Positions 1 through 7,565 of a DNA stretch of 9,799 nt are shown piece after piece. The position numbers and the translations under genes were made by a program. Where the stretch lies: assembly GCA_007124345.1 (NCBI GenBank), contig SLFH01000097.1, forward strand, positions 1 to 9,799, given 5' to 3'. Within the stretch, counting starts at the first letter, position 1. The number at the start of each line of letters is the position of its first letter. Source of the stretch: Phycisphaerales bacterium (lineage in GTDB: Bacteria; Planctomycetota; Phycisphaerae; Phycisphaerales; UBA1924). The notes under the pieces are model-generated. The model made no database searches. It was not told the origin of the DNA and worked only from the letters and a program-made list of their open reading frames with translations.

Positions 1-292
1 GAAAGATCTCGTCGAGCTCCTCAGGCGTGCTGGTCGGTGCTTCGCCCACAGCCCATTCGCCGTATGGGATGTACTCATAGGCGAGAGGGGACCTCGCCTC
101 GCCCGATGCCCCGGTGGTCGCGGCCGGGTCGGCGGGGGACAGCGCGTCCGCCGGGGTCGCTTTGGCCAAGCCCGCCGAGGTCGCAAACATCAAAAGCACG
201 AGCGGAACCCGTAAGCCCCTCCGTTTGCATGCCGGGCCTGCCCCAGACTTCATTGTGACGCGAGGCTGAGGCACACGCGGTTCGGTGATCAT
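1..292 (-). CDS. Exported protein of unknown function, N-terminal part, cut by the left window edge
   Basis: A minus-strand frame stays open from position 292 to the left edge (97 codons plus one base). The ATG at 292 has GGAG six bases upstream. A second in-frame ATG at 253 has no visible ribosome site but would give a more compact signal peptide. Counted from 253, the protein begins with a basic stretch (CKRRGLR), then a hydrophobic core (VPLVLLMFATSAGLA), then a type I signal peptidase site after AKA near residue 31. That is a clear Sec signal peptide, so the product should leave the cytoplasm. The following 50 or so residues are low-complexity, rich in Ala, Pro, Asp and Thr (a linker), then PLAYEYIPYGEW and an acidic stretch TPEELDEIF at the edge. 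I do not recognise the mature domain. Codons are strongly G/C-ending like the neighbours. The start at 292 is favoured by its ribosome site, the start at 253 by signal-peptide shape. Confidence 0.6.
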   Translation of the reverse strand, partial: MITEPRVPQPRVTMKSGAGPACKRRGLRVPLVLLMFATSAGLAKATPADALSPADPAATTGASGEARSPLAYEYIPYGEWAVGEAPTSTPEELDEIF

Positions 293-378
293 CACTAACT
301 CCATTACGCCGGTTCGGTTGTCGGATGTACTCACAAAGGCCGGACTGGGCTGGTGAAGGCTTTGACGCTTCATGCGGG

Positions 379-399
379 CCGGCCCTCTGCTTTGGCCGG
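379..399. repeat. GC-rich inverted repeat between two minus-strand genes
   Basis: CCGGCC at 379-384 and GGCCGG at 394-399 form a perfect 6-bp stem with a 9-base loop, in the 125-bp gap downstream of the small membrane protein gene and upstream of the exported-protein gene. No T-run follows on the minus strand, so it is not a canonical intrinsic terminator. It could slow or terminate transcription or be chance in GC-rich DNA. Confidence 0.3.
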
Positions 400-417
400 G
401 GCGGACGGTTCTGGCGT

Positions 418-981
418 TCACTCCGCGACGCATTCGACTTCGATGCCCTCCAGGCGGCGGTACAGGCGATACGCCCGATCGATGGGGCGCCAGTCGTGGA
501 TGAGCATCTCGAAGGGCCGCCAAAGGACAACCCACACCGCGATGGACAGGCCGTTCGCGATCTTGTTCACCAGCGGAGTCTCCGCGATGCCGGCGATGGC
601 CTGAGAGAGGAACACAAGGGCGAGGGCGATGACCACCGCGGCAAAGAAAGTCTTCCACGCGACCCTGAAGTGGTTTCGCAGACTGGACTTAAGTTTCGTG
701 GCGGCCGAGGCGAAGTGGCTTTGAAAAGCCCGCTCGACGGCCTGGCAGCAGCCGCTCTCCCCCTCGGGCAGCCGGATGGTCAGCCGGAAGGAGCGGGACT
801 CGGGCATCTCAGAGGCCCGCTCGCTCACATAAGCATCGGCACCGACGGCGACGCGACGCCTCTCCATCGGTGCGGGGTCGAACGACTGGAAGAGGTCATC
901 GACCCGGCGGACCTGGATCTCGATGCGCTCGACGCCGTTTCGTGGTGGCGGGCTACCGGTTTGGGGGTCAAGGTCGTTCAT
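418..981 (-). CDS. Conserved two-helix membrane protein of uncharacterised family
   Basis: A 187-residue protein. The ATG at 981 is chosen because AGGAG lies five bases upstream; the frame extends further upstream (to an ATG at 1059) but with no better site. Residues 1-105 are soluble and charged, with a conserved-looking block RRVDDLFQSFDPAPM (25-39), then GADAYVSERASEMP (47-60) and a beta-like stretch FRLTIRLPEGES. Two membrane helices follow, at about 111-131 (TFFAAVVIALALVFLS) and 142-159 (ANGLSIAVWVVLWRPFEM), then WRPIDRAYRLYRRL and a short acidic tail. From memory, proteins with an LFxSLDPSPF-like block near the N-terminus and a W-x-x-x-W-R-P-x-E-x-L-x-x-D/E-W-x-P segment after the second helix are a widespread family without known function. 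The gene is divergent from the SLC13 cluster. No catalytic motif is visible, so I assign no function. Confidence 0.75.
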   Translation of the reverse strand: MNDLDPQTGSPPPRNGVERIEIQVRRVDDLFQSFDPAPMERRRVAVGADAYVSERASEMPESRSFRLTIRLPEGESGCCQAVERAFQSHFASAATKLKSSLRNHFRVAWKTFFAAVVIALALVFLSQAIAGIAETPLVNKIANGLSIAVWVVLWRPFEMLIHDWRPIDRAYRLYRRLEGIEVECVAE

Positions 982-1262
982 ATGTGCTCCTGGGCGCACG
1001 GGCTTGGCGGGACTTCCGGGACAAAGCGGATGACCCACGGGGACCGCTACCGACGTCACACGACACTGTCGCAGGCAACTGATAGGTATGTAGGTACTTA
1101 TCCCACGAGTTAAGAGTCAGGCGTTATGGCCAAGACGCCCGGCATTCACCTTTTGCGACACAGATATACAGTATCTCCAACCGGCTGCTAGTGACGATAG
1201 CGTTCTGAAGTCCCAAGCCGCAAGCGCCATGTTCTAAGGAACTAAAAAATTTTTTTCTACAA

Positions 1263-1281
1263 CGCGCCTCCGGGCGGCGCG
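1263..1281 (+). other. Hairpin in the presumed leader of the SLC13 cluster
   Basis: CGCGCC (1263-1268) and GGCGCG (1276-1281) are perfect complements around a 7-base loop. The hairpin lies just after the A6T7 tract and about 100 nt before the SLC13 start codon. No T-run follows on either strand at the right distance, so a terminator is unlikely. It may be a leader structure. Confidence 0.3.
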
Positions 1282-1320
1282 AAAGGCAAGCACTTGAGGT
1301 AGCATGCCGAGGCCCGTCGC

Positions 1321-1332
1321 GTGGATATCCAC
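1321..1332. promoter_or_regulatory. Perfect 12-bp palindrome upstream of the SLC13 gene
   Basis: GTGGAT-ATCCAC is identical to its reverse complement and ends 46 bp before the SLC13 ATG. A palindrome this long in a promoter or leader position is compatible with a dimeric repressor site. No known operator consensus is recognised. Confidence 0.3.
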
Positions 1333-1337
1333 CCAGA

Positions 1338-1352
1338 CCGCCCGGGGGGCGG
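1338..1352 (+). other. GC-only hairpin just upstream of the SLC13 ribosome site
   Basis: CCGCCC (1338-1343), loop GGG, GGGCGG (1347-1352) form a 6-bp all-GC stem whose 3' side ends 26 nt before the ATG at 1379. In an mRNA this could affect translation initiation. The run of G residues allows other registers, and chance in GC-rich DNA cannot be excluded. Confidence 0.3.
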
Positions 1353-1378
1353 CACGAATATAGATCGCCGGAATCCAG

Positions 1379-3211
1379 ATGAACTCCGAACTCGCCTTGG
1401 TTCTTGCCCTGCTAGTTGGCGCGATCGTCATGTTCGCGATCAACAAACCGCGTATGGATGTGGTCGCGCTCATCATGATGACTTCCCTGCCGTTTACAGG
1501 GGTGATCAGCATGGGCGAGGCGTTGGCCGGGTTCAGCGATTCAAACATCGTGCTGATCGCCGCCCTGTTCGTCATCGGCGAGGGGCTGGTCCGAACGGGC
1601 GTGGCCCGAAAGATGGGTGATCTACTCATAAAGAAAACCGGAAAAAGCGAGACCCGCTTGCTGGTCCTTCTCATGATCAGCGTGTGCGCCCTCGGCTCGC
1701 TGATGAGCTCTACGGCGGTGACGGCGATCTTCATCCCGGTGGCGTTGCGCGTCGCCGTGAGCAGCGGGTCGTCGCCCGGCCAGTTGATGATGCCGCTGAG
1801 CTTCGCGGCCCTGATCAGCGGGATGATGACCCTCGTCGCGACGGCGCCGAACTTGGTCGTCAGCAGCGAATTGGTCCGGCAGGGGTTCGACGGGTTCGAG
1901 TTCTTCTCGTTCACACCCTTCGGGATACCCGTGCTTGTCCTGGGGATCCTCTACATGCTTGTGGTCCGCCGATGGCTGCCGGGCGCAAAAGACGCGAGGG
2001 CCGTCGACACGATCCGGCGCCCGAGCTTGGCCGATTGGGTGGTCGAGTACGAGCTGGCGTCCCGGGAGCACCGCGTTCTGATCCCGACGGGCTCGCCCTT
2101 GGTGGGCAAGGCGTTGTCGGAGATCGACCTACGCAGTTCCGCCGGGGTGAACATCATCGCGATCGAAAGGAACCGACGGTTCGGACGCACCTTGCTGCAG
2201 CCCTCTCCCCAGACCGTGCTGCAAGCCGAAGACATCGTGCTGGTCGATCTGCTCAAGACCTGCCCAAGTGTCGAGGCGGTCCGGGACCGCTACGGGCTGA
2301 AAGTGCTCCCGATGGTCGGGAAATACTTCGCCGATCTGTCCCAAGAGCTGGGGATGGCCGAGGTAATGGTGCACGCCGAGTCCCGCCTGGTCGGGAAGAC
2401 GGTCATCGAGTCGGCCTTCAGGACCAGGACGGGGCTGACGGTCATCGGGTTCCGGCGCGGGGACCATATATTCGGCAAGGAACTGACCGAAGAGCCCCTC
2501 AAGGTGGGCGACACCCTGCTGGTCGTCGGGCCATGGAAACAGATCGAACGGGTGCGGGTCGACGACGCGGGCGTGATCCTGATGCGTATGCCGGTGGACA
2601 TCGATGAGGTGTTGCCCGCGTCGGGCAAGGCGCCCTTTGCCCTGTTTGCCCTCGGCGTGGTCGTCGCGCTGATGATCTCCGGCATCGTGCCCAATGTGCA
2701 AGCCGCGTTGATCGGCTGCCTGATCATGGGGGCCACTGGGTGCATCACCGGCGACGGGGCCTACCGCTGCATCAACTGGAAGACGCTGGTTCTGATCGTG
2801 GGGATGCTCCCATTCTCGATCGCTCTCAAGAGGACCGGCGGGGTGGACCTGGCCGCAGGCGCCATCGCAGCGCTGACGGAGAACGCCGGATACCACGCGG
2901 TGCTCGCCTTGATCTTTGCGACGACCATGGGCCTGAGCATGTTCATGTCGAACACCGCCACGGCCGTGCTTCTCGCGCCGGTCGCCATCGCGGTCGCGGT
3001 CGAGATGGACGCCTCGCCCTATCCGTTCGCGATGATTGTCGCGCTGGCCGCCTCGACCGCCTTTGTAACGCCCGTCTCTTCGCCGGTGAACACGCTCGTG
3101 GTCACGCCGGGAAACTACAAGTTCGGCGACTTCGTTCGGATCGGGGGGCCCTTCGCCCTGATCGTCATGATTGTTTGCGTGTTCCTCGTACCCATCATCC
3201 TTCCTCTGTAA
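1379..3211 (+). CDS. SLC13/DASS-type anion permease with two central RCK_C (TrkA-C) domains
   Basis: A 610-residue inner-membrane permease, first gene of the plus-strand cluster. Two homologous membrane halves (about 1-200 and 415-610) flank a cytoplasmic insert with two RCK_C domains. The first spans roughly 222-300 and contains SPLVGKALSEIDLRSS; the second spans about 318-396 and contains SRLVGKTVIESAFRTRTG. The matching L-V-G-K and N-I-I-A-I / T-V-I-G-F blocks show the duplication. Membrane motifs typical of the family are MSSTAVTAIFIPV (109-121) and its repeat MSNTATAVLLAPV (523-535), with loops TAPNLVV (155-161) and TPVSSPVNTLVVTPGNY (564-580). Family members carry sulfate, di- or tricarboxylates, often with sodium; the RCK_C insert may bind a regulatory ligand. 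The substrate cannot be read from sequence. In the first repeat the usual S-N-T has become S-S-T, whereas the second keeps S-N-T. The start has a weak ribosome site (GGAA, 5 nt spacing). A 36-nt gap leads to the AbgT gene. Confidence 0.92.
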   Translation: MNSELALVLALLVGAIVMFAINKPRMDVVALIMMTSLPFTGVISMGEALAGFSDSNIVLIAALFVIGEGLVRTGVARKMGDLLIKKTGKSETRLLVLLMISVCALGSLMSSTAVTAIFIPVALRVAVSSGSSPGQLMMPLSFAALISGMMTLVATAPNLVVSSELVRQGFDGFEFFSFTPFGIPVLVLGILYMLVVRRWLPGAKDARAVDTIRRPSLADWVVEYELASREHRVLIPTGSPLVGKALSEIDLRSSAGVNIIAIERNRRFGRTLLQPSPQTVLQAEDIVLVDLLKTCPSVEAVRDRYGLKVLPMVGKYFADLSQELGMAEVMVHAESRLVGKTVIESAFRTRTGLTVIGFRRGDHIFGKELTEEPLKVGDTLLVVGPWKQIERVRVDDAGVILMRMPVDIDEVLPASGKAPFALFALGVVVALMISGIVPNVQAALIGCLIMGATGCITGDGAYRCINWKTLVLIVGMLPFSIALKRTGGVDLAAGAIAALTENAGYHAVLALIFATTMGLSMFMSNTATAVLLAPVAIAVAVEMDASPYPFAMIVALAASTAFVTPVSSPVNTLVVTPGNYKFGDFVRIGGPFALIVMIVCVFLVPIILPL

Positions 3212-3247
3212 GCGCTCCGCCACAACCACCATTGAAAGAGGGTCACC

Positions 3248-4867
3248 ATGGGCCTGCCACCCGACGCTTCGATGAGCGGCATGCAGAAATTCCTCAGCGT
3301 CGTAGAGCGGGTGGGCAACAAGGTGCCCCACCCGGCGGTGATCTTCCTGCTCCTGCTGGCGCTCGTCGTAGCGTTCTCGCAGGTCCTGCACATGACCGGC
3401 GCGACCGTCACCTACGAGGTCATCGTGCCGAAAGCCGCACCCGACATGGTCGAGATCAACGACCCGATGTACTACGGGATGGGCACCCCGCTGGGGTACG
3501 GCTCCATCGATGAGAAGCAGTGCCACATTGAAACCCGGACCGCCCAAGCCCGCAGCCTGCTGACGGTAGAGGGTCTGCGGTTCATGTACACCTCGTTGAT
3601 CCCTAACTTCATGGCGTTCACCGCCGTGGGGCTGATCATCGTGGCCATGCTGGGCGTGGGCGTGGCCGAGGAATCCGGCCTGATCAAGGCGTTGATCCGC
3701 AAACTCGTGGTGATCGCGCCCCCGAAGCTGCTGGTGTACATCATGGTCTTCGTCGGCATCCTTTCCAGCATCGCGGCGGACGCGGGGTACCTGGTGCTGA
3801 TCCCCCTGGCGGGCGCTGCGTTCATCAGCGTCGGCCGCCACCCCCTGGCCGGCCTGGCCGCGGGGTTCGCGGCCGTCGCGGGCGCCTTTACCGTGAACAT
3901 GCTGATCAAGCCGCTCGACGCCGTGCTGGTCGAGTTCACCAACGACGCGATCGGGCTCGTGGATCCGGAGAAGTCCATCGGGTTGGCTTCCAACCTCTGG
4001 TTCTCCGTTGTATCCGTACTGTTCCTGACCATTGTCATCGCGGTGATCACCGAGCGGGTCATCGAGCCGCGCCTTGGCAAGTACGAGGGCGAACGCCCCG
4101 ATGACGGGGACGCGACCCTCTCCAGCGAAGAGAAACGCGGGCTCAAGCTCGCCGGGCTCGGGCTCCTCGGTGTGCTGGTGTTCTTCGGGCTGCTCTCCCT
4201 GCCCGAGGGGTCCCCGCTGCGCGACGCAGAGACCGGGGCGCTGATCGGAAACACCCCGTTCATGAACGGCCTGATCGCCTTCATCGCCTCTGTGTTCCTG
4301 GTCTCCGGGTTCGCGTACGGCATCGGGGCGGGGACGATGAAGAAGGGCACCGATGTGATCAAGGCCATGGAGAAGGCGGTGTCCACCCTCGGCAGCCTCA
4401 TCTTCCTCCTGTTCATCATCGCGCAGTTCATCGCGTTCTTTAACTACTCGAACATGGCCACGATTTTGGCCGTGTCACTCTCCAACGCCCTCACCGGCGC
4501 GAATGTCGGTCCGCTCTGGCTGCTGCTGGGCTTCATCGTGGTCGTGGTCATCCTGGACTTCCTCATCACCGGCGCGATCGCCAAGTGGGCCATCTTCGCG
4601 CCGATCTTCGTCCCGCTGCTGATGCGGCTCGGCGTCGAGCCGGAATCGGTGCTGGCCGCCTATCGGGTGGCGGATTCGCCGATCAACATGATCACGCCGC
4701 TGAACGCCTACTTCGCGCTGGTGGTGGTGTTCTGCCAGAAGTACGACAGGCAGGCGGGCGTCGGCACGGTCGTCGCATTGATGCTGCCGTATGTCGCGGT
4801 GCTGCTTGTGCTGTGGACGCTGCTGTTTGTGGTGTGGCAGGTCTTCGGACTGCCCTGGGGCATCTGA
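3248..4867 (+). CDS. AbgT-family transporter (p-aminobenzoyl-glutamate / drug exporter family)
   Basis: A 539-residue inner-membrane transporter starting at an ATG with GAGGG five bases upstream. Recognised by family blocks shared with E. coli AbgT: VERVGNKVPHP (19-29), VEGLRFM (107-113), GVGVAEESGL (136-145), SSIAADAGYLVLIP (173-186), VGRHPLAGL (195-203), ITERVIEPRLG (267-277), SNMATI (401-406), AKWAIFAPIFVPLL (445-458), YRVADS (472-477). D178, W447 and R473 sit in the segments that MtrF and YdaH structural work, as I recall it, links to transport. AbgT of E. coli imports p-aminobenzoyl-glutamate; MtrF and YdaH have been described as antimetabolite exporters. Direction and substrate here are open. 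The downstream M20 peptidase favours uptake of an amide-linked conjugate or small peptide (inference). Oddity: the first periplasmic loop (about 48-106) is some 30 residues longer than in E. coli AbgT and carries a lone Cys (C92). Confidence 0.94.
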   Translation: MGLPPDASMSGMQKFLSVVERVGNKVPHPAVIFLLLLALVVAFSQVLHMTGATVTYEVIVPKAAPDMVEINDPMYYGMGTPLGYGSIDEKQCHIETRTAQARSLLTVEGLRFMYTSLIPNFMAFTAVGLIIVAMLGVGVAEESGLIKALIRKLVVIAPPKLLVYIMVFVGILSSIAADAGYLVLIPLAGAAFISVGRHPLAGLAAGFAAVAGAFTVNMLIKPLDAVLVEFTNDAIGLVDPEKSIGLASNLWFSVVSVLFLTIVIAVITERVIEPRLGKYEGERPDDGDATLSSEEKRGLKLAGLGLLGVLVFFGLLSLPEGSPLRDAETGALIGNTPFMNGLIAFIASVFLVSGFAYGIGAGTMKKGTDVIKAMEKAVSTLGSLIFLLFIIAQFIAFFNYSNMATILAVSLSNALTGANVGPLWLLLGFIVVVVILDFLITGAIAKWAIFAPIFVPLLMRLGVEPESVLAAYRVADSPINMITPLNAYFALVVVFCQKYDRQAGVGTVVALMLPYVAVLLVLWTLLFVVWQVFGLPWGI

Positions 4868-4930
4868 CGCCGCGCAGATGTTCTCTTCCCCTCTCTCACA
4901 CTGAGCCCAACATCCCAAGGAATTGCGATC

Positions 4931-6136
4931 ATGACGCTCGCCAAAATCCCGCTCGATACCAAGTCCGCCGAGGAACGCCTGCTCCGATACCTCGGGATCG
5001 AGGGGGTCAGCGGTCACGAGAAGGCCATCTCCGACGCGATCATCGAGGATCTGAAGGCGTTGGGTGTGCCGGCGTCGGACATCTACCAGGATTCTGCGCA
5101 CGAAAAGATCCCGCTCCCCACCGAGGTTGGAAACCTCTACGCCTACCTTCCCGGGACCGAACCGGGGCCCCGCATCATGTTCTCCACCCACCTGGACACC
5201 GTCCCCATCTGCGCGGGCGCCAAGCCGATGCGCGACGCCGGACGGATCGTCACCGACGGCAGCACCGGGCTGGGCGGCGACAATCGCACAGGATGCGCAG
5301 TCCTCGTCACACTGGTCGAGACACTGCTCAAGAACAAGCTGCCCCACCCCCCGATCACCCTGCTCTTCACGGTCCGCGAGGAGAGCGGCCTGCAGGGGGC
5401 CCGCAACATCGATCCGGCGGACTTCAAGGGCGCTGCCATGTGCTTCAATGTCGACGGCAAGGTACCCGCCGAACTGATCACCGGCGCCGTGGGCGCAGAG
5501 GCATGGGAGGCCACGATCAAGGGCAAGGCCTCCCACGCCGGAGTCGCCCCCGAAAAGGGCATCTCATCCACGCTTGTCGGCTCGATCGCAATCGCCGCGG
5601 CCCACCGGGAGGGCTGGTTCGGCAAGGTCGTCAAGCCGGACGGGCACGGCACCAGCAATGTCGGTGTCTTCGGCGGACACGACAACCACGCCGCTGGCGA
5701 CGCGACCAATGTCGTGACGGACTTCGTGTACCTCAAGGGCGAGACCCGGAGTCCCGACGCGGCGTTCGCGGCCCGCATCACCGCCGCCTACCACGACGCC
5801 CTCAAGTCAGCTGTTTCCATCGTCAAGGACTCCGACGGCGCCACCGCCGATCTGCACTTCAAGGGCCAAGCGCAGTATCCCTCCTTCAATCTGCCCGATG
5901 ACTCCGCCGCCGTCAGCCACGCCAAGCGGGCCGCCGAGTCGCTGGGAATGTCCCCCACAACCGTGTTCTCCAACGGCGGCCTTGACGCCAATTGGCTGGT
6001 CAACTACGGCGTTCCGACGGTGACGATCGGCGCGGGCCAGCACGAGATCCATACAGTGAACGAATTCGTCGACCTGGCGCAGTACGCCGATGGCTGCCGC
6101 CTGGCGGTGGCGATGGCCTCGCTCGACGCCCCATGA
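4931..6136 (+). CDS. M20-family metallopeptidase, peptidase T-like
   Basis: A 401-residue cytoplasmic dizinc peptidase with no signal peptide. The ATG follows AAGGA with a 9-nt spacer, 63 nt after the AbgT gene. The M20 metal and catalytic set is complete: STHLDTVP supplies H87 and D89, GGDNRTG supplies D117, VREESG supplies E150 (general base) and E151, FNVDG supplies D175, and EIHTVNE supplies H374. The lid or dimerisation domain covers about 185-300 and contains GKASHAG with H202, the usual transition-state histidine. The pattern of these blocks looks closer to tripeptidase T (M20B) than to the AbgA/AbgB amidohydrolases (M20D) that partner AbgT in E. coli. Likely reaction: removal of N-terminal residues from short peptides or hydrolysis of an amino-acid amide. 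Genomic linkage suggests that the AbgT protein supplies the substrate. The gene converges with the ThrE gene, with 30 nt between the stops. Confidence 0.93.
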   Translation: MTLAKIPLDTKSAEERLLRYLGIEGVSGHEKAISDAIIEDLKALGVPASDIYQDSAHEKIPLPTEVGNLYAYLPGTEPGPRIMFSTHLDTVPICAGAKPMRDAGRIVTDGSTGLGGDNRTGCAVLVTLVETLLKNKLPHPPITLLFTVREESGLQGARNIDPADFKGAAMCFNVDGKVPAELITGAVGAEAWEATIKGKASHAGVAPEKGISSTLVGSIAIAAAHREGWFGKVVKPDGHGTSNVGVFGGHDNHAAGDATNVVTDFVYLKGETRSPDAAFAARITAAYHDALKSAVSIVKDSDGATADLHFKGQAQYPSFNLPDDSAAVSHAKRAAESLGMSPTTVFSNGGLDANWLVNYGVPTVTIGAGQHEIHTVNEFVDLAQYADGCRLAVAMASLDAP

Positions 6137-6151
6137 GGCCGGGGCGGCCTC
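6135..6151. terminator. Hairpin between convergent genes, possible two-way terminator
   Basis: GAGGCC (6135-6140), loop GGGGC, GGCCTC (6146-6151) form a perfect 6-bp GC-rich stem. It starts within the TGA stop codon of the M20 gene and lies in the 30-nt gap before the stop codon of the opposing ThrE gene. No T-run follows on either strand, only a pyrimidine-rich stretch on the plus strand, so intrinsic termination is plausible but not canonical. Confidence 0.35.
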
Positions 6152-6166
6152 GGAGTCCTTCGGTTC

Positions 6167-7471
6167 CTACTTCTTCTTGCGCTCCGGCGAGCGGCCGACA
6201 CGCCCGATCTGCAATTGCCAGGAACCGAAACGCTCGCTGAGGAACTTGTACAGCGACGCGCCCAGAAGAGTACCGATCGCGATCGACGCGAACACGAACA
6301 CGGTGGAGACCAGCCCCTCCATGCCCTCGGTCGTGTTGCTGAGCATCCGTTTCACACTCAGCAGGCTCAGCGCCCCGGGCACCAGCAGCCAGAAGCTGGG
6401 CAGGAAGGTCACCATGGGCGGCGGGCCCTTGAACTTGAGGTGGATCAGGTAGCCCAGCGGCGTCGCCACGAGCGTGCCGAAGAAACCGCTGAACTGACTC
6501 CCGAACACCCCCGCGGTAAGCCGCTGGGCCGTAAAAGCAAGGATCAGGACGAGCAGCATCCAGGGCAGGGCGTTCTTGGGCGCAGAGAAGTGCAAGAAGA
6601 CGCCCACGCCGAAAACCAGCGCACCGATCCACGGAAACCACGCGAGAATCGCGATGCCCGTGACATCGGGAGTCAGGATGGGGTCTCCATCGAGCTGAAA
6701 CCCCGCGAGCATGGCGCCGGCGGCCAGACCGAACGCGATCAGGAAGAGCTGGACAAAGCCCGTGATCAATCGGCTCGATCCGCTCACCATGTCGCCGTAG
6801 GCCAGTTCGATCATGCCGAAGGTGAGCATGGCCCCGGGCAGGAACGTGACCAGGGGCGGGATGAGCACATGAATCGGATCCACCGGCAGACCATAGCGGA
6901 CCGCCAGAAACACCATCGCGGAAACCATGGCGGCCGCAAGCACCGGGAGCGTGACCGAGAAGAGCGACTTCTCGTTCATCACCAACTTGAGCACACCCAC
7001 CATCGCCCCGAGGACCGCGCAGAAGAGAATGCCCTCCGGCACCGGGTTCAGGATCATGGCCACGCCTATGGAGAGCACAATGTGCCCCAGCAAAGTCCCG
7101 AGCACCCCGAAGCGGGCGGGGCTTCGTGTAATAGCAGTCAGACGGGCGGAAGCCTCAGAGATCGGGATCTTCCCGCCCTGCACCTCGGTACCGAGGTTGT
7201 ACACATCCGCCATCTGATCCAGGCGCAACTTGCGGAGCGGCCCCTCCGCCAGGGTGACCCTCTCGCCCTCTCCACCGTCAAGAGTGATGAATATGGCCGT
7301 TGGAAACGCAACAACCCGCGCCCGGCGGGCTCCGTATGAGGTCGCGATGCGACGGATCTGGAGTTCGACATGGGCGGTCTGCTCGCCGCAGGCCAAGTAC
7401 GCCTGCCCAAGCCGATACAAGAAGTCCAGCAAATCATCGGTGCTATGGGTCGGCTCGGACTTCTCGGTCAT
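6167..7471 (-). CDS. ThrE-family threonine/serine exporter, two-domain form
   Basis: A 434-residue inner-membrane protein. The ATG at 7471 is preferred because an AGGAGCAGGT stretch lies 7 to 11 nt upstream; an in-frame ATG at 7519 lacks a ribosome site. Residues 1-118 form the cytoplasmic amino-terminal region typical of ThrE (LGQAYLACGEQTAHVELQIR at 21-40, then VVAFPTAIFITL at 53-64). About ten membrane helices follow. Both family signatures are present: PPLVTFLPGAMLTFGMIEL with GDMVSGSSRL (about 205-235) in the first unit, and MVTFLPSFWLLVPGALSLL (353-371) in the ThrE_2-like second unit. Length is near that of Corynebacterium ThrE. Known members export L-threonine and L-serine using the proton gradient. 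The tail ends in RKKK. The gene faces the peptidase gene. Export of amino acids freed by peptide breakdown would fit this setting (inference). Its own promoter should lie in the 7472-7930 gap. Confidence 0.91.
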   Translation of the reverse strand: MTEKSEPTHSTDDLLDFLYRLGQAYLACGEQTAHVELQIRRIATSYGARRARVVAFPTAIFITLDGGEGERVTLAEGPLRKLRLDQMADVYNLGTEVQGGKIPISEASARLTAITRSPARFGVLGTLLGHIVLSIGVAMILNPVPEGILFCAVLGAMVGVLKLVMNEKSLFSVTLPVLAAAMVSAMVFLAVRYGLPVDPIHVLIPPLVTFLPGAMLTFGMIELAYGDMVSGSSRLITGFVQLFLIAFGLAAGAMLAGFQLDGDPILTPDVTGIAILAWFPWIGALVFGVGVFLHFSAPKNALPWMLLVLILAFTAQRLTAGVFGSQFSGFFGTLVATPLGYLIHLKFKGPPPMVTFLPSFWLLVPGALSLLSVKRMLSNTTEGMEGLVSTVFVFASIAIGTLLGASLYKFLSERFGSWQLQIGRVGRSPERKKK

Positions 7472-7565
7472 GATTGGACCTGCTCCTGAACCCCATGATC
7501 CCGGTGTGAACGAGATCATATCGGCTCATGGGTGACAGGCGTTAGATCGATCGCTGAACAGGGAG

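Larger units (their letters stand above)
982..1378. promoter_or_regulatory. Divergent intergenic region with several inverted repeats
   Basis: This 397-bp stretch separates the minus-strand membrane protein gene from the plus-strand SLC13-AbgT-M20 cluster and must hold both promoters. I see no convincing gene in it. Visible elements: CGACA-c-TGTCG at 1061-1071; an imperfect 22-bp inverted repeat GATAGGTA-6 nt-TACTTATC at 1081-1102 (7 of 8 positions match); AGATA-tacag-TATCT at 1162-1176; an AT-rich tract at 1237-1257; a GC hairpin at 1263-1281; a perfect 12-bp palindrome at 1321-1332; and a second GC hairpin at 1338-1352. A weak sigma70-like pair for the plus-strand cluster is TTCACC (1145-1150), 16 nt, TACAGT (1167-1172), each matching consensus at four of six bases and overlapping the AGATA repeat. 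None of these sites can be assigned to a named regulator. Confidence 0.45.

Noticed and set aside
325..1113. A 262-codon plus-strand open frame opposite the small membrane protein
   Set aside because: The minus-strand product has a good ribosome site, two membrane helices and a recognisable conserved block; the plus-strand translation has none of these.
1126..1191. Short plus-strand ORF containing HLLRHRY, resembling the H-x-L-R-H box of tyrosine recombinases
   Set aside because: Only 21 codons, with an upstream in-frame stop, no ribosome site and no other recombinase motif.
2129..3841. A 570-codon open frame on the minus strand across the SLC13 and AbgT genes
   Set aside because: Its translation is rich in His, Asp, Arg and Gln with no domain, typical of an antisense shadow in GC-rich DNA; the plus-strand genes are clearly real.
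6159..6229. 9-bp inverted repeat TTCGGTTCC / GGAACCGAA around the end of the ThrE gene
   Set aside because: The 53-base spacing and position inside coding sequence make a functional structure unlikely; probably chance.
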